From RCIO01 sp040880025 (GTDB taxonomy: Bacteria > Pseudomonadota > Alphaproteobacteria > Rhizobiales > Rhizobiaceae): a DNA stretch of 64,000 bases. Below are positions 10,272 through 18,274 of the stretch, piece after piece. Both the position numbers and the translations under genes were made by a program. Location: the NCBI GenBank assembly GCA_040880025.1, contig JBBDJD010000007.1:1-64000 (forward strand), given 5' to 3'. Every line of letters begins with the position of its first letter. Positions within the stretch are counted from its first letter, which is position 1. A model generated the notes under the pieces. That model was not told the DNA's origin, searched no databases, and saw only the letters and a program-made list of their open reading frames with translations.

Positions 10272-10297
10272 AGGCGCCCGGCGGTCGCCGGGCGCCT
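10272..10297 (-). promoter_or_regulatory. strong stem-loop between binding-protein and permease genes
   Basis: An 11-bp perfect stem (GGCGCCCGGC/GCCGGGCGCC plus an A-T pair) with a 4-base loop lies 12 bases after the binding-protein stop and 45 bases before the permease start. There is no T-run. Such structures commonly protect the upstream message and raise the binding protein to permease ratio. Confidence 0.6.
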
Positions 10298-10308
10298 CCC
10301 TGGACAGT

Positions 10309-11289
10309 CTACTGCAGCCATCCCTGCTCACGGTAGTAGGCTTCTGCACCGGGATGCATCGGCGCCGAATTGCCTTGGCTGACCATGCTCTCAGGCGTCA
10401 GGTTGGCGAGAGCCGGATGCAGAGCCTTGAAGGCGTCGAATTCCTTGAAGACGGCATCGACGAACACTCGCACCACCTCGTCCGGCACGTCGGCGGAGAC
10501 CACCACCGTCGCACCAACGCCGAAGGTTTGGATGTCGTCCGGATTGCCGCGATACATGCCGCCGGGGATCGTCGCCTTAAAGTAGTAAGGATTCTCGTCA
10601 ACCAGCTTGTCGACGGCCTCGCCCTCGACCGGTACAATTACGCTGTCGCAGGTCGTGGTCGCCTCCTGGATCACGCCGGCCGGGTGGCCGACCGTGTAGG
10701 CGAAGGCGTCGATGTTGTTGTCGCAGAGCGCCGAGCTCTGCTCGGCCGGTGCCAACTCCGCCGCGAGCGCGAAATCGGCATTGGTCCAGCCCTTCTCTGC
10801 GATCAGCAGGTCCATCAGCGCCCGCTGGCCGGAACCGGGATTACCGATGTTGACGCGCTTGCCCTTGAGGCCATCGAAGTCTGGAACACCTGAATCGGCG
10901 CGGGCCACCACGGTGAGCGGCTCCGCATGCAGCGAGAAGACGGAACGCAGGTTTTCGTGCTTGCCGGTGTCGGCGAAGTTGGCCAGCCCGCTATAGGCGT
11001 TGTACTGCACGTCCGACTGTACGACGCCGAACTCCAGGTCGCCGCCCTTGATGGCGTTGACGTTGAAGACCGAACCGCCAGTCGACTCGACCGAGCAGCG
11101 GATGCCGTGATCGCGGCGCGTCTGGTTGACCAGCCGGCAGATTGCGCCACCGACCGGATAGTAGACGCCCGTTACGCCGCCGGTGCCGACAGAAATGAAT
11201 TGCTGCTCTTGAGCGTAGGCCGAACCGGCGATCAGCCCAGCAAACAGGGCGGCGGTTACGCCGAGACCGGCTAATCTTTTCTTGTTCAT
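10309..11289 (-). CDS. TAXI-family TRAP solute-binding protein
   Basis: A 326-residue periplasmic protein with a signal peptide (MNKKRLAGLGVTAALFAGLI, cleavage after GSAYA). Family signatures include FISVGTGGVTGVYYPVGGAI at the mature N-terminus and VNIGNPGSGQRALMDLL in the middle. TAXI proteins deliver glutamate-, 2-oxoglutarate- or related acid-type ligands to fused TRAP permeases; the ligand here is unknown. The ATG at 11289 with AAGGAGA just upstream is the start; a longer frame upstream is not coding. It is the second gene of the operon after the aminotransferase, with 193 bases between. Confidence 0.93.
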   Translation of the reverse strand: MNKKRLAGLGVTAALFAGLIAGSAYAQEQQFISVGTGGVTGVYYPVGGAICRLVNQTRRDHGIRCSVESTGGSVFNVNAIKGGDLEFGVVQSDVQYNAYSGLANFADTGKHENLRSVFSLHAEPLTVVARADSGVPDFDGLKGKRVNIGNPGSGQRALMDLLIAEKGWTNADFALAAELAPAEQSSALCDNNIDAFAYTVGHPAGVIQEATTTCDSVIVPVEGEAVDKLVDENPYYFKATIPGGMYRGNPDDIQTFGVGATVVVSADVPDEVVRVFVDAVFKEFDAFKALHPALANLTPESMVSQGNSAPMHPGAEAYYREQGWLQ

Positions 11290-11419
11290 GGTTGCGTCTC
11301 CTTGTTGGGCACGTGACCTCGAAGGTCTTTTGAAAGGCGTCCGATGACCCCGTGCCAGGCCTCGAACTGCGGCAACGGTACGCCATGAGCGCCCGTCGCG
11401 GTCCACGATGGAACCTTGC

Positions 11420-11438
11420 TCGTACAAGTAGCGTACGA
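11420..11438. promoter_or_regulatory. inverted repeat upstream of the TRAP binding-protein gene
   Basis: TCGTAC and GTACGA, perfectly complementary, are separated by seven bases. The site lies about 130 bases before the binding-protein start in the 193-base gap after the aminotransferase gene, so an internal promoter with an operator here is plausible. It is a candidate only. Confidence 0.3.
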
Positions 11439-11482
11439 CGTGAAATTGTGCCGGTTAAGTCCTCCGTCACCGAATACCTGCC

Positions 11483-12814
11483 TCATGACGCTTCCGCCAC
11501 GGCGGCTTCGACGGCATCGCCAAGTCGTCCGACGATCTCGTCAATCTGGCCGGCCTCCACGATGAAGGGCGGAGCCAGCAGCACGTGGTCGCCGCGCGCG
11601 CCGTCAATCGTGCCGCCCATAGGATAGACCATCAGGCCGCGATCCATCGCGGCGCGCTTGATCCGGGCATGCAGTTTCAACTGCTGATCGAACGGCTCCT
11701 TCGTGGCTCGATCCTTGACGAGCTCGATCGCGCGAAAGAGCCCCCGTCCGCGAATGTCGCCCACATGGTAGTGATTTGCGAAGCGTTGTCGCAGGCGTTC
11801 GTCGAGGCGACCGCCCATCTCAACCACATTGCCGAGCAACCGGTCCCGCCCGATCGTCTCCTGCACGGCGAGCGCCGCAGCTGCAGCCAAAGGGTGACCC
11901 ATATAGGTGTGACCATGCTGGAAGAAACCCGATCCGCCCGCGAGAGCGTCGTAAACATGCCGCCCGACGAGCACGGCGCCAATCGGCTGATAGCCGCCGC
12001 CGAGCCCTTTGGCGATCGTCATGAGATCGGGAACGATCCCCTCCTGCTCGCATGCATGCAATGTCCCCGTCCGGCCCATGCCGCACATCACCTCGTCGAG
12101 AATCAGGAGCACGCCGTAGCGGTCACAGATATCGCGGATGCGGCGAAAATAGCTGGCGACGGGCGGCACTGCACCGGCGGTCGCGCCGACCACTGTCTCA
12201 GCTATGAATGCCATGACCTTGTCACCGCCAAGTTCGAGTATCTTGTCCTCAAGCTCTGAGGCGGCGCGGGCTGCGTATTGCTCGTCGTCCTCGCCCTCAC
12301 CTTGGTGGTGATAGGCAAAGCAAGGGGCGATGTGGTGTGTCTCGATCAAGAGCGGTGCGAACTGCAACCGTCGCCACTCGTTGCCGCCGGCTGCGAGCGC
12401 GCCGAGTGTGTTGCCGTGATAGCTCTGCCGCCGTGCGACGATGTGACGACGCCTGGGCTCGCCTTTCTCGACGAAGTATTGCCTAGCCATTTTTATCGCC
12501 GCCTCGACCGCCTCCGAGCCCCCGGAAACCAGATAGACATGGTCGAGACCGACCGGCGCGTTTTCGGTCAGATGGTCGGCTAAACGCTCTGCTACCTCGG
12601 TAGTGAAGAATGAGGTGTGGGCATAGGCGAGACGATCCAGCTGTTCGTGCAGAGCGGCGACGACGGCCGGATGGCTGTGGCCGAGACAGGAAACCGCCGC
12701 CCCGCCCGAGGCGTCTATATAGCGCCTGCCGTCGGAATCGATGAGCTCGACACCCTCGCCCCCCACGGCGACTGGCAGGCGGCCATGGATCTGACGGTGA
12801 AGGAGGTGCGTCAT
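11483..12814 (-). CDS. class III PLP-dependent aminotransferase
   Basis: A 443-residue cytoplasmic enzyme of the omega/acetylornithine-type (class III) aminotransferases. It has SGGSEAVEAAIKMAR (phosphate and ring binding, about 97-111), LILDEVMCGMGRTGT with the PLP-binding Asp (240), and the Schiff-base lysine in MTIAKGLGGGYQP (Lys269). C-terminal GTIDGARGDHVLLAPPFI fits the family. It would transfer an amino group from a beta-, gamma- or omega-amino acid to a keto acid; the substrate cannot be told. It overlaps the RpiR regulator gene by four bases and is followed by a TRAP importer, suggesting uptake and deamination of the same compound. Confidence 0.9.
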   Translation of the reverse strand: MTHLLHRQIHGRLPVAVGGEGVELIDSDGRRYIDASGGAAVSCLGHSHPAVVAALHEQLDRLAYAHTSFFTTEVAERLADHLTENAPVGLDHVYLVSGGSEAVEAAIKMARQYFVEKGEPRRRHIVARRQSYHGNTLGALAAGGNEWRRLQFAPLLIETHHIAPCFAYHHQGEGEDDEQYAARAASELEDKILELGGDKVMAFIAETVVGATAGAVPPVASYFRRIRDICDRYGVLLILDEVMCGMGRTGTLHACEQEGIVPDLMTIAKGLGGGYQPIGAVLVGRHVYDALAGGSGFFQHGHTYMGHPLAAAAALAVQETIGRDRLLGNVVEMGGRLDERLRQRFANHYHVGDIRGRGLFRAIELVKDRATKEPFDQQLKLHARIKRAAMDRGLMVYPMGGTIDGARGDHVLLAPPFIVEAGQIDEIVGRLGDAVEAAVAEAS

Positions 12815-13701
12815 GCAGTTTTCATCGGAAAGCGCCGATCCAGGTGGATGTTGAATGCTGCAGCCTGCTCGTCGGTGCGCTTGAGCGTCTCGAGCGCCGC
12901 CTCGCCGCCATGGCCGGCGACCAGAGAAGCGAGTATCTCGGCGACGGCGAAGGCCGGCGTCATTGTGTGGAAGAAGGACGGGCTGTCGGTTGGAACCACG
13001 ACGGTGTGGCGCGCGATCTGCGCGAGTGGTGCGACGGAACTGTCGGTGATGGCAATGACCGATATCCCGTTCAACGCGGCATATTGCGCAGCCTCAACGG
13101 TGAGGCGTGTATAGGGCATCACGCTGACGGCAAGCAGCGCGTCTGCCGTCGTCATGTTGCGCATCGGGTCGACGCTCGTGCCAGCGCCACCATCGATGAA
13201 CGTGCTTGTCTCACCGAGGAGCGAGAGGATGTAGTGGAAGTGCCATGCAACAGGATAGCTAGAGCGCAGGCCGAGGCAAAAAATGCGGCGCGCACCGGCG
13301 AGAGCGGCGGAGGCGGCGCTAAGACTTTCACACCTGTCGGGCGCGGCGAGCCCGTCCATCTGGCGGCCGATCGATTTGACCATCTCGCGAGCCAATGCCC
13401 GGTCGCCGTTGAGCTTCTGACTTGCAACCTGAGCTCCGGCGCGACCTGCAAACCCCATGCCCTCGCCACGGATGATCGCGGCGTAACGATCGCGCATCTC
13501 CTCATAGCCGCCGAGGCCCAGATGCTTGGCTAGCCGCATCATGGTCGCCGGCTGGACGCCCGCGTGACGTGCCTGTTCGCGCATCGACAGGAGGGCGACA
13601 TCCTCAGGGTGGTCGAGCACATAACGTGCCGCCCGCTGCAACTGGGTGGACATTGCATCGAACTCGCCGACGATCTGGTCCCTGAGCGGCCCTTGCTCCA
13701 T
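12811..13701 (-). CDS. MurR/RpiR-family transcriptional regulator
   Basis: A 296-residue regulator. The N-terminal HTH_6 domain (about 1-80) contains SMREQARHAGVQPATMMRLA, and a SIS sugar-isomerase-like sensor domain covers about 115-260 (ARRIFCLGLRSSYPVAWHFH, AVSVMPYTRLTVEAAQYAA). SIS domains usually bind phosphosugars, but RpiR members next to transaminases often sense other metabolites. It is divergent from the BKACE gene with 79 bases between, and its stop overlaps the aminotransferase start (ATGA), so it probably regulates both directions. A near-palindrome lies in the divergent gap. Confidence 0.9.
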   Translation of the reverse strand: MEQGPLRDQIVGEFDAMSTQLQRAARYVLDHPEDVALLSMREQARHAGVQPATMMRLAKHLGLGGYEEMRDRYAAIIRGEGMGFAGRAGAQVASQKLNGDRALAREMVKSIGRQMDGLAAPDRCESLSAASAALAGARRIFCLGLRSSYPVAWHFHYILSLLGETSTFIDGGAGTSVDPMRNMTTADALLAVSVMPYTRLTVEAAQYAALNGISVIAITDSSVAPLAQIARHTVVVPTDSPSFFHTMTPAFAVAEILASLVAGHGGEAALETLKRTDEQAAAFNIHLDRRFPMKTA

Positions 13702-13761
13702 GATGGAAACGCTATATCCGGTGGATCATGATTGCAACATATGTTCCAGTTCCTGATGAAA

Positions 13762-13781
13762 TGATTCAATTGGATCAATCA
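13762..13781. promoter_or_regulatory. candidate RpiR operator in the divergent promoter region
   Basis: TGATTCAATTGGATCAATCA is an imperfect palindrome with TGATT/AATCA outer arms, ending on the A of the BKACE start codon. It is the most symmetric element in the 79-base gap between the RpiR and BKACE genes. The assignment to RpiR is inference. Confidence 0.35.
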
Positions 13782-14638
13782 TGGAATCCGAAGTCATGAC
13801 AGCTGCGGCACCGGATCATAAAGTTGCAATTACTGTCGCGCCCAACGGCGGCAGGCGCGTCAAGGATGATCATTCCGCCATCCCCCTTGACGCGCGTGAG
13901 CTTGCGGCAACGGCTGCCGAGTGCCTTGCCGCAGGCGCTGCAATGATCCACATCCACGTACGCGACGTGGATGGAAAGCACCTCCTCGACGCCGACGCCT
14001 ATCGCGACACTATTGCGGCCATCCGCACTCAAGTCGGCGATCGCCTCATCGTGCAGATCAGCACCGAAGCACTCGGCATTTACGAGCCCGATCACCAGAT
14101 TGCAGTGGTGAAGGCCACGCGGCCGGAAGCGGCATCCATTGCCCTCCGCGAATTCCTGCGGAACCCCGAGGACGAACAGCCCTTTGGCGATTTTCTCGAC
14201 TGGCTCCACCGGGCGCACGTCCTGCCCCAGATTATCCTCTATGAGCCGGCCGAAGCGGTGCGCCTCGCCGATCTTCAGCGCCGGGGATTGGTTCCCTGGA
14301 GTGATGTGCCCGTCCTTTACGTCCTCGGCCGATACACTGTCGGCCAGACATCGGAGCCGACGGATCTTTTGCCCTTCCTTGCTTCCGGCATACCCCATTT
14401 CCGCCACTGGAGCCTGTGTGCCTTTGGCCAGAACGAGGCAGCATGCGTTGTTGCCGGGGCACTGCGCGGCGGCCACGTCCGTGTTGGCTTCGAGAACAAT
14501 CTCTGGATGCCGGACGGCTCGCTTGCCGCAAACAACGCCGATCTTGTGCGTGTGACGGCGGCAATTCTCGCCGCTGCGGGTAGAACGCCTATGTCTGCAC
14601 AGCAACTTCGTGGATGTTGGACAGGGATGACAGCATAG
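13781..14638 (+). CDS. beta-keto acid cleavage enzyme (BKACE, formerly DUF849)
   Basis: A 285-residue TIM-barrel enzyme of the 3-keto-5-aminohexanoate cleavage family. These zinc enzymes condense a beta-keto acid with acetyl-CoA, giving acetoacetate and a new CoA ester. Zinc ligands are seen as His-x-His in AAMIHIHVRD (about 53-62) and Glu in VGFENNLWMP (about 236-245). In characterised members that Glu is followed by a catalytic Asp; here it is Asn. The start at 13781 lacks a good ribosome binding site, and the in-frame ATG at 13796 is an alternative. Divergence from the RpiR-aminotransferase-TRAP operon suggests it works on the keto product of that pathway. Confidence 0.88.
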   Translation: MESEVMTAAAPDHKVAITVAPNGGRRVKDDHSAIPLDARELAATAAECLAAGAAMIHIHVRDVDGKHLLDADAYRDTIAAIRTQVGDRLIVQISTEALGIYEPDHQIAVVKATRPEAASIALREFLRNPEDEQPFGDFLDWLHRAHVLPQIILYEPAEAVRLADLQRRGLVPWSDVPVLYVLGRYTVGQTSEPTDLLPFLASGIPHFRHWSLCAFGQNEAACVVAGALRGGHVRVGFENNLWMPDGSLAANNADLVRVTAAILAAAGRTPMSAQQLRGCWTGMTA

Positions 14639-14659
14639 CTCGCGAGCCGATCGTCAGTC

Positions 14660-15000
14660 GGGCCGCCGGTGCGCCGCTTCGCCGACGGTGTTCTGGCAAG
14701 GCTCGGCATAGTGGCGGTCTACTTACGATCCGCGCATTGCCGCCGTGCCCATTGAGGCGCCTGAGAGGCTCAAGCGGGTCTGGATCGAGGCGCCGGGGTC
14801 CACAACGATGGAAATCCGGATTTCGGCCGGCTCCATACGCTGGCCCGAACGCACGGCGCGCTGATCGGTTATGACAACTCCTGGGCGACGCCCTTGCTTT
14901 ACCGTCCACTCGAACACGGTGCCGACATCGTCGTGGAGGCGCATACGAAATATCTGACCGGCCACTCCGACCTGCTCATGGGATCGCTTCGTCAAGCCCG
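14660..15000 (+). pseudogene. metC: decayed cystathionine beta-lyase (Cys/Met PLP enzyme) fragment
   Basis: Three plus-strand frames read in sequence give the middle of a cystathionine beta-lyase. First comes GPPVRRFADGVLARLGIVAV (14660 on). After a one-base insertion near 14720 comes YDPRIAAVPIEA and VWIEAPGS. After a second shift near 14790 comes LARTHGALIGYDNSWATPLL, then HGADIVVEAHTKYLTGHSDL. The last part includes the PLP-lysine region (TKYLTGHSDL). Both ends are missing: the N-terminal 150 or so residues are absent and the frame breaks at the cytochrome b561 gene. The gene is dead. It follows the BKACE gene by 20 bases. Confidence 0.7.
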
Positions 15001-15507
15001 TTTCGGGCGGAACATCCGCATTAGAACCTCCGACCGGCGGACAAAATGCTGGAACAGCGCTCCGGCGACGTGAAGGACGACGGCTGCGAGCAACAACTTC
15101 TGGAAAAGCTCGTGCGCGTCGCCAGCCGCTTCGACACCGAGGAACCACGCGGTAGCACCGGAGATCGGCAGCAGGAGAAGGAGGAGGTAGATTGAGCCGT
15201 GAACCGCTTCCGCCGAAACCTGCAGCAGTCGCGGCTCGTCGGCGGGGGGTGATGGCGCGCCGCGCGTCAAGCGCAGATAGATGCGGGCCAGCGCCAGGAA
15301 GAACACGAGGACTCCGGCAGCGATGTGCATGTAGGTCAGGATCACTCGGTCGCCAGGCGCGCCGCCGGGCGCGGGCGCCTCGCGCACGAATGCGCGCCAT
15401 GCGTCCTCGATTCCGTCGTGCGCGAGGAACTGGAATGCCACCAGCACGACGACGAGCCAGTGCAGCGCTATCTGGGTTGGCGAGTAGCCTGCTACCTTTT
15501 TCGCCAT
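14992..15507 (-). CDS. cytochrome b561-type membrane protein
   Basis: A 171-residue inner-membrane dihaem cytochrome b561 with four transmembrane helices. Likely haem ligands are the His residues in PTQIALHWLVVV, YMHIAAGVLVFF, AEAVHGSIYLLL and VVLHVAGALFQHFV. Members oxidise quinol, react with superoxide or accept electrons from periplasmic donors. The ATG at 15507 preceded by GAGGGG is preferred; a 30-residue upstream extension looks non-coding. It is divergent from the GMC dehydrogenase and oxidase cluster, separated by about 230 bases, so a link to that chain is possible but not proven. Confidence 0.85.
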   Translation of the reverse strand: MAKKVAGYSPTQIALHWLVVVLVAFQFLAHDGIEDAWRAFVREAPAPGGAPGDRVILTYMHIAAGVLVFFLALARIYLRLTRGAPSPPADEPRLLQVSAEAVHGSIYLLLLLLPISGATAWFLGVEAAGDAHELFQKLLLAAVVLHVAGALFQHFVRRSEVLMRMFRPKRA

Positions 15508-15739
15508 GAAGGACCCCTCGGTATCGAATAGTCGTAGGGCGGAGATCTCGCATCCAATGCTACGCAACGCTCCGGCGAATGCACTGCCGGTCCTCATAAA
15601 TCGCTGGTCCGCGATTGATTAACGTTGGCTGGGGCGATCACGTTCCGCTTGCGCTTCGGCGGTGGGTCCGGCCGTCGAAACTTCATCGCGGAACATTTCA
15701 GGCGCAACGCCGTTACGCAATCTCCCAGGGAGAACACGG

Positions 15740-16474
15740 TTGGCTCGCGCGCAAATTTCGAGAAGGCGTATACTGACTGCATCGGTCCTCGGCGGTGCCT
15801 CGCTGATGGTTTCGGGCGCCTGGGCCCAATATGGCTCTTATGGCATCCCTTGGATTGCCGGGACGTCTCCCGCTCCGCGCGGGATCGACGGCGCGCGGTT
15901 CTTTACCGACGCCGAGCGGCGTTGCGTCGACGCACTCGTCGCTAGGCTGATCCCCACGGATGAACTTGGGCCGGGCGCGCGCGAGGCGGGCGTCGTCGAT
16001 TTCATCGACAACCAACTCGCCGGTTCATATGGGCGAGGCGAGCGCTGGTACATGCAAGGACCGTTCGCCGAAGGCCTGGAAACTCAGGGCTATCAGAGCG
16101 AGCATCCACCGGCTGGCCTCTATCGCGTCGCCATTGCGGCCCTCAATGCCCATTGTCGCGAAACCTACGATGACCGCCCGTTCGCGGAATTGTCGGAGGA
16201 TGAGCAGGATGCAATCCTTAACCGGGTGGAAACCGACGAGCTGGAGTTCGTCGAGGTGTCGGCGACGGCGTTTTTCGAGGTGCTGCACGACAACACCATC
16301 GAAGGTTTCTTCTGCGACCCCGTCTATGGCGGAAACCGCAACATGGTGGGCTGGGATCTCGTGGGCTTCCCCGGTGCCCGCTACGATTATCGCGACTATC
16401 TCGACCACAATGGAGCAGAGATTTCGATTGCGCCGGTCGGCCTTATGGGTCGGGCGGAATGGGACGTCGATTGA
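15740..16474 (+). CDS. gluconate 2-dehydrogenase subunit 3-like protein, Tat-exported
   Basis: A protein of about 244 residues. The best start is a TTG at 15740 with AGGGAGA seven bases upstream. It gives an N-terminus with a Tat signal (SRRRILTASVLGG, cleavage near GAWA). A start at 15662 in the same frame would bury this signal 26 residues deeper. The mature part (FFTDAERRCVDALVARLIPT, then DNTIEGFFCDPVYGGNRNMV) is typical of the small subunit that accompanies GMC-type membrane sugar dehydrogenases and helps their export by hitch-hiking. The partner GMC gene starts 40 bases downstream. Confidence 0.85.
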   Translation: MARAQISRRRILTASVLGGASLMVSGAWAQYGSYGIPWIAGTSPAPRGIDGARFFTDAERRCVDALVARLIPTDELGPGAREAGVVDFIDNQLAGSYGRGERWYMQGPFAEGLETQGYQSEHPPAGLYRVAIAALNAHCRETYDDRPFAELSEDEQDAILNRVETDELEFVEVSATAFFEVLHDNTIEGFFCDPVYGGNRNMVGWDLVGFPGARYDYRDYLDHNGAEISIAPVGLMGRAEWDVD

Positions 16475-16513
16475 ACCCACCGCCCGCGACGGGCAGCAGG
16501 CAAGGAGGAGAGA

Positions 16514-18274
16514 ATGGCGCGGAAGCTTCCGCCAGTCGATGTGGTGCTGGTCGGGTTTGGGTGGACGGGCGCGATCCTGGCACAGGAACTGACGGAGGAC
16601 GGGCTGGAGGTGCTGGCCATCGAGCGCGGCGCGTGGCGCGATACGCCGACCCATTTCCCAACCACGGTCGCCCAGGATGAACTGCGCTGGTACTGGCGCA
16701 AGGAGATGTTCCAGTCCACCGCCCGCGAGACCCTGACGTTTCGCAATAATCGCAGTCAGACAGCGCTGCCGATGCGGCGCTGGGGCTCCTTCCTTCCGGG
16801 CGAAGGCGTCGGCGGCGGAGGCGTGCACTGGAACGGCCAGACCTGGCGTTTCCTGCCAAGCGACTTCGTGGCCGCCAGCCACAACGTCGAACGGTACGGG
16901 CCGATGCGTCCGGGCATGACGGTACAGGATTATGGCGTCACCTATGACGAACTCGAGCCGCATTTCGACCGTTTCGAGAAACTGTGCGGCATCGGCGGTA
17001 AGGCCGGCAACCTGAACGGCGAGACCCTAGTCGGCGGCAATCCGTTCGAAGGCCCGCGCAGCGCCGAATATCCCAACCCGCCGATGCACATGACCTTCGC
17101 GCAGCACCGCTTCGAAGCGGCGGCGAAGGAGTTGGGGCTGAACCCGTTCCCGGGACCGTCGGCCAACATGTCGCAACCCTATGTGAATCCGCTCGGTTGC
17201 CAGCTTGGGCCATGCACCTATTGCGGTTTCTGCGAGAAATACGGCTGCGGCAACTACTCCAAGGCCAGCGCGCAGACGACCATCCTGCCGGTCTTGATGA
17301 AGAAGCCCAACTTCACGTTGAAGGTCCACAACGAGGTGCTTCGGGTAAAGCTCGATTCGACCGGCCGCCGCGCGACCGGCGTCATCCATGTCGACCAGAA
17401 CGGAGAGGAATACGAGCAGCCGGCCGACCTTGTGATCCTGTGCGCTTACCAGCTTTCCAACACGCGGCTGATGATGCTGTCCGGCATCGGCGAAATCTAC
17501 AATCCCTCCACCGGGGAGGGCCTGGTCGGCAAGAACTACTGCTATCAGGTGATGTCGGGCGCCGACGTGTTCTTCGACGACAAATACACCAACGAGTTTG
17601 TCGGCGCCGGCGCGCTCGGCATGTGCGTCGACGAATACAACGGCGACAATTTCGACCATTCAGGCCTCGGCTTCATCGGCGGTGGCTACATTGCTTGCTG
17701 GACCACCCACAACCGGCCGATCGAGCGGCAGCGCACGCCCGAAGGCACGCCGGGCTGGGGTTCGGCTTGGAAGAAGGCGGTGGTCGAGAACTTCCGCAAA
17801 TCGACCGGCGTCGGCGCACACGGCGCTTCAATGGCCTATGCCAACAATTATCTCGACCTCGATCCGACCTACACAGACGTCTATGGCCGCCCACTGATGC
17901 GGATGACATACGATTTCACGCCCAACGACCGGGCAATGGCGGCCTTTCTGACCGAGCGCGTGCGCGAAATCGCCGAGCGCATGGGCGGCCGCGAGATCAA
18001 GGTCAGCCCGCGCGAGGGTCCCTATGATTCCATGCCCTACCAGACGACGCACAATACCGGTGGCACAATCATGGGCTCCGAGCCCGCCAACAGCGTCGTC
18101 AATCGCTACCTGCAGAGTTGGGAGGTATCGAACCTCTTCGTCATGGGCGCCGGCGTGTTCCCGCAAAACGCCGGCTACAACCCCACCGGCGCGGTCGCCG
18201 CACTTGCGTACTGGGCGGCCGATGCGATCCGCACTCAATATTTGCGCAGTCCTGGCCCTCTGGTGCAGGCATGA
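16514..18274 (+). CDS. GMC-family flavin dehydrogenase with cysteine cluster (sugar/alcohol dehydrogenase large subunit)
   Basis: A 586-residue FAD-dependent oxidoreductase. The N-terminal dinucleotide-binding fold is VVLVGFGWTGAILAQEL (about 10-26) with a following acidic residue in AIERG. A cysteine group at 229, 234, 237, 240 and 245 (CQLGPCTYCGFCEKYGC) resembles the iron-sulfur-binding insert of dehydrogenase-type GMC enzymes. The C-terminal catalytic domain has TTHNTGGTIMG and AGYNPTGAVAALAY. No signal peptide is present, so export with the Tat-tagged subunit 3 is likely. Electrons should pass to the triheme cytochrome encoded next, whose start overlaps this stop (ATGA). The substrate is unknown; gluconate, sorbitol or fructose-type compounds are family precedents. 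Confidence 0.88.
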   Translation: MARKLPPVDVVLVGFGWTGAILAQELTEDGLEVLAIERGAWRDTPTHFPTTVAQDELRWYWRKEMFQSTARETLTFRNNRSQTALPMRRWGSFLPGEGVGGGGVHWNGQTWRFLPSDFVAASHNVERYGPMRPGMTVQDYGVTYDELEPHFDRFEKLCGIGGKAGNLNGETLVGGNPFEGPRSAEYPNPPMHMTFAQHRFEAAAKELGLNPFPGPSANMSQPYVNPLGCQLGPCTYCGFCEKYGCGNYSKASAQTTILPVLMKKPNFTLKVHNEVLRVKLDSTGRRATGVIHVDQNGEEYEQPADLVILCAYQLSNTRLMMLSGIGEIYNPSTGEGLVGKNYCYQVMSGADVFFDDKYTNEFVGAGALGMCVDEYNGDNFDHSGLGFIGGGYIACWTTHNRPIERQRTPEGTPGWGSAWKKAVVENFRKSTGVGAHGASMAYANNYLDLDPTYTDVYGRPLMRMTYDFTPNDRAMAAFLTERVREIAERMGGREIKVSPREGPYDSMPYQTTHNTGGTIMGSEPANSVVNRYLQSWEVSNLFVMGAGVFPQNAGYNPTGAVAALAYWAADAIRTQYLRSPGPLVQA

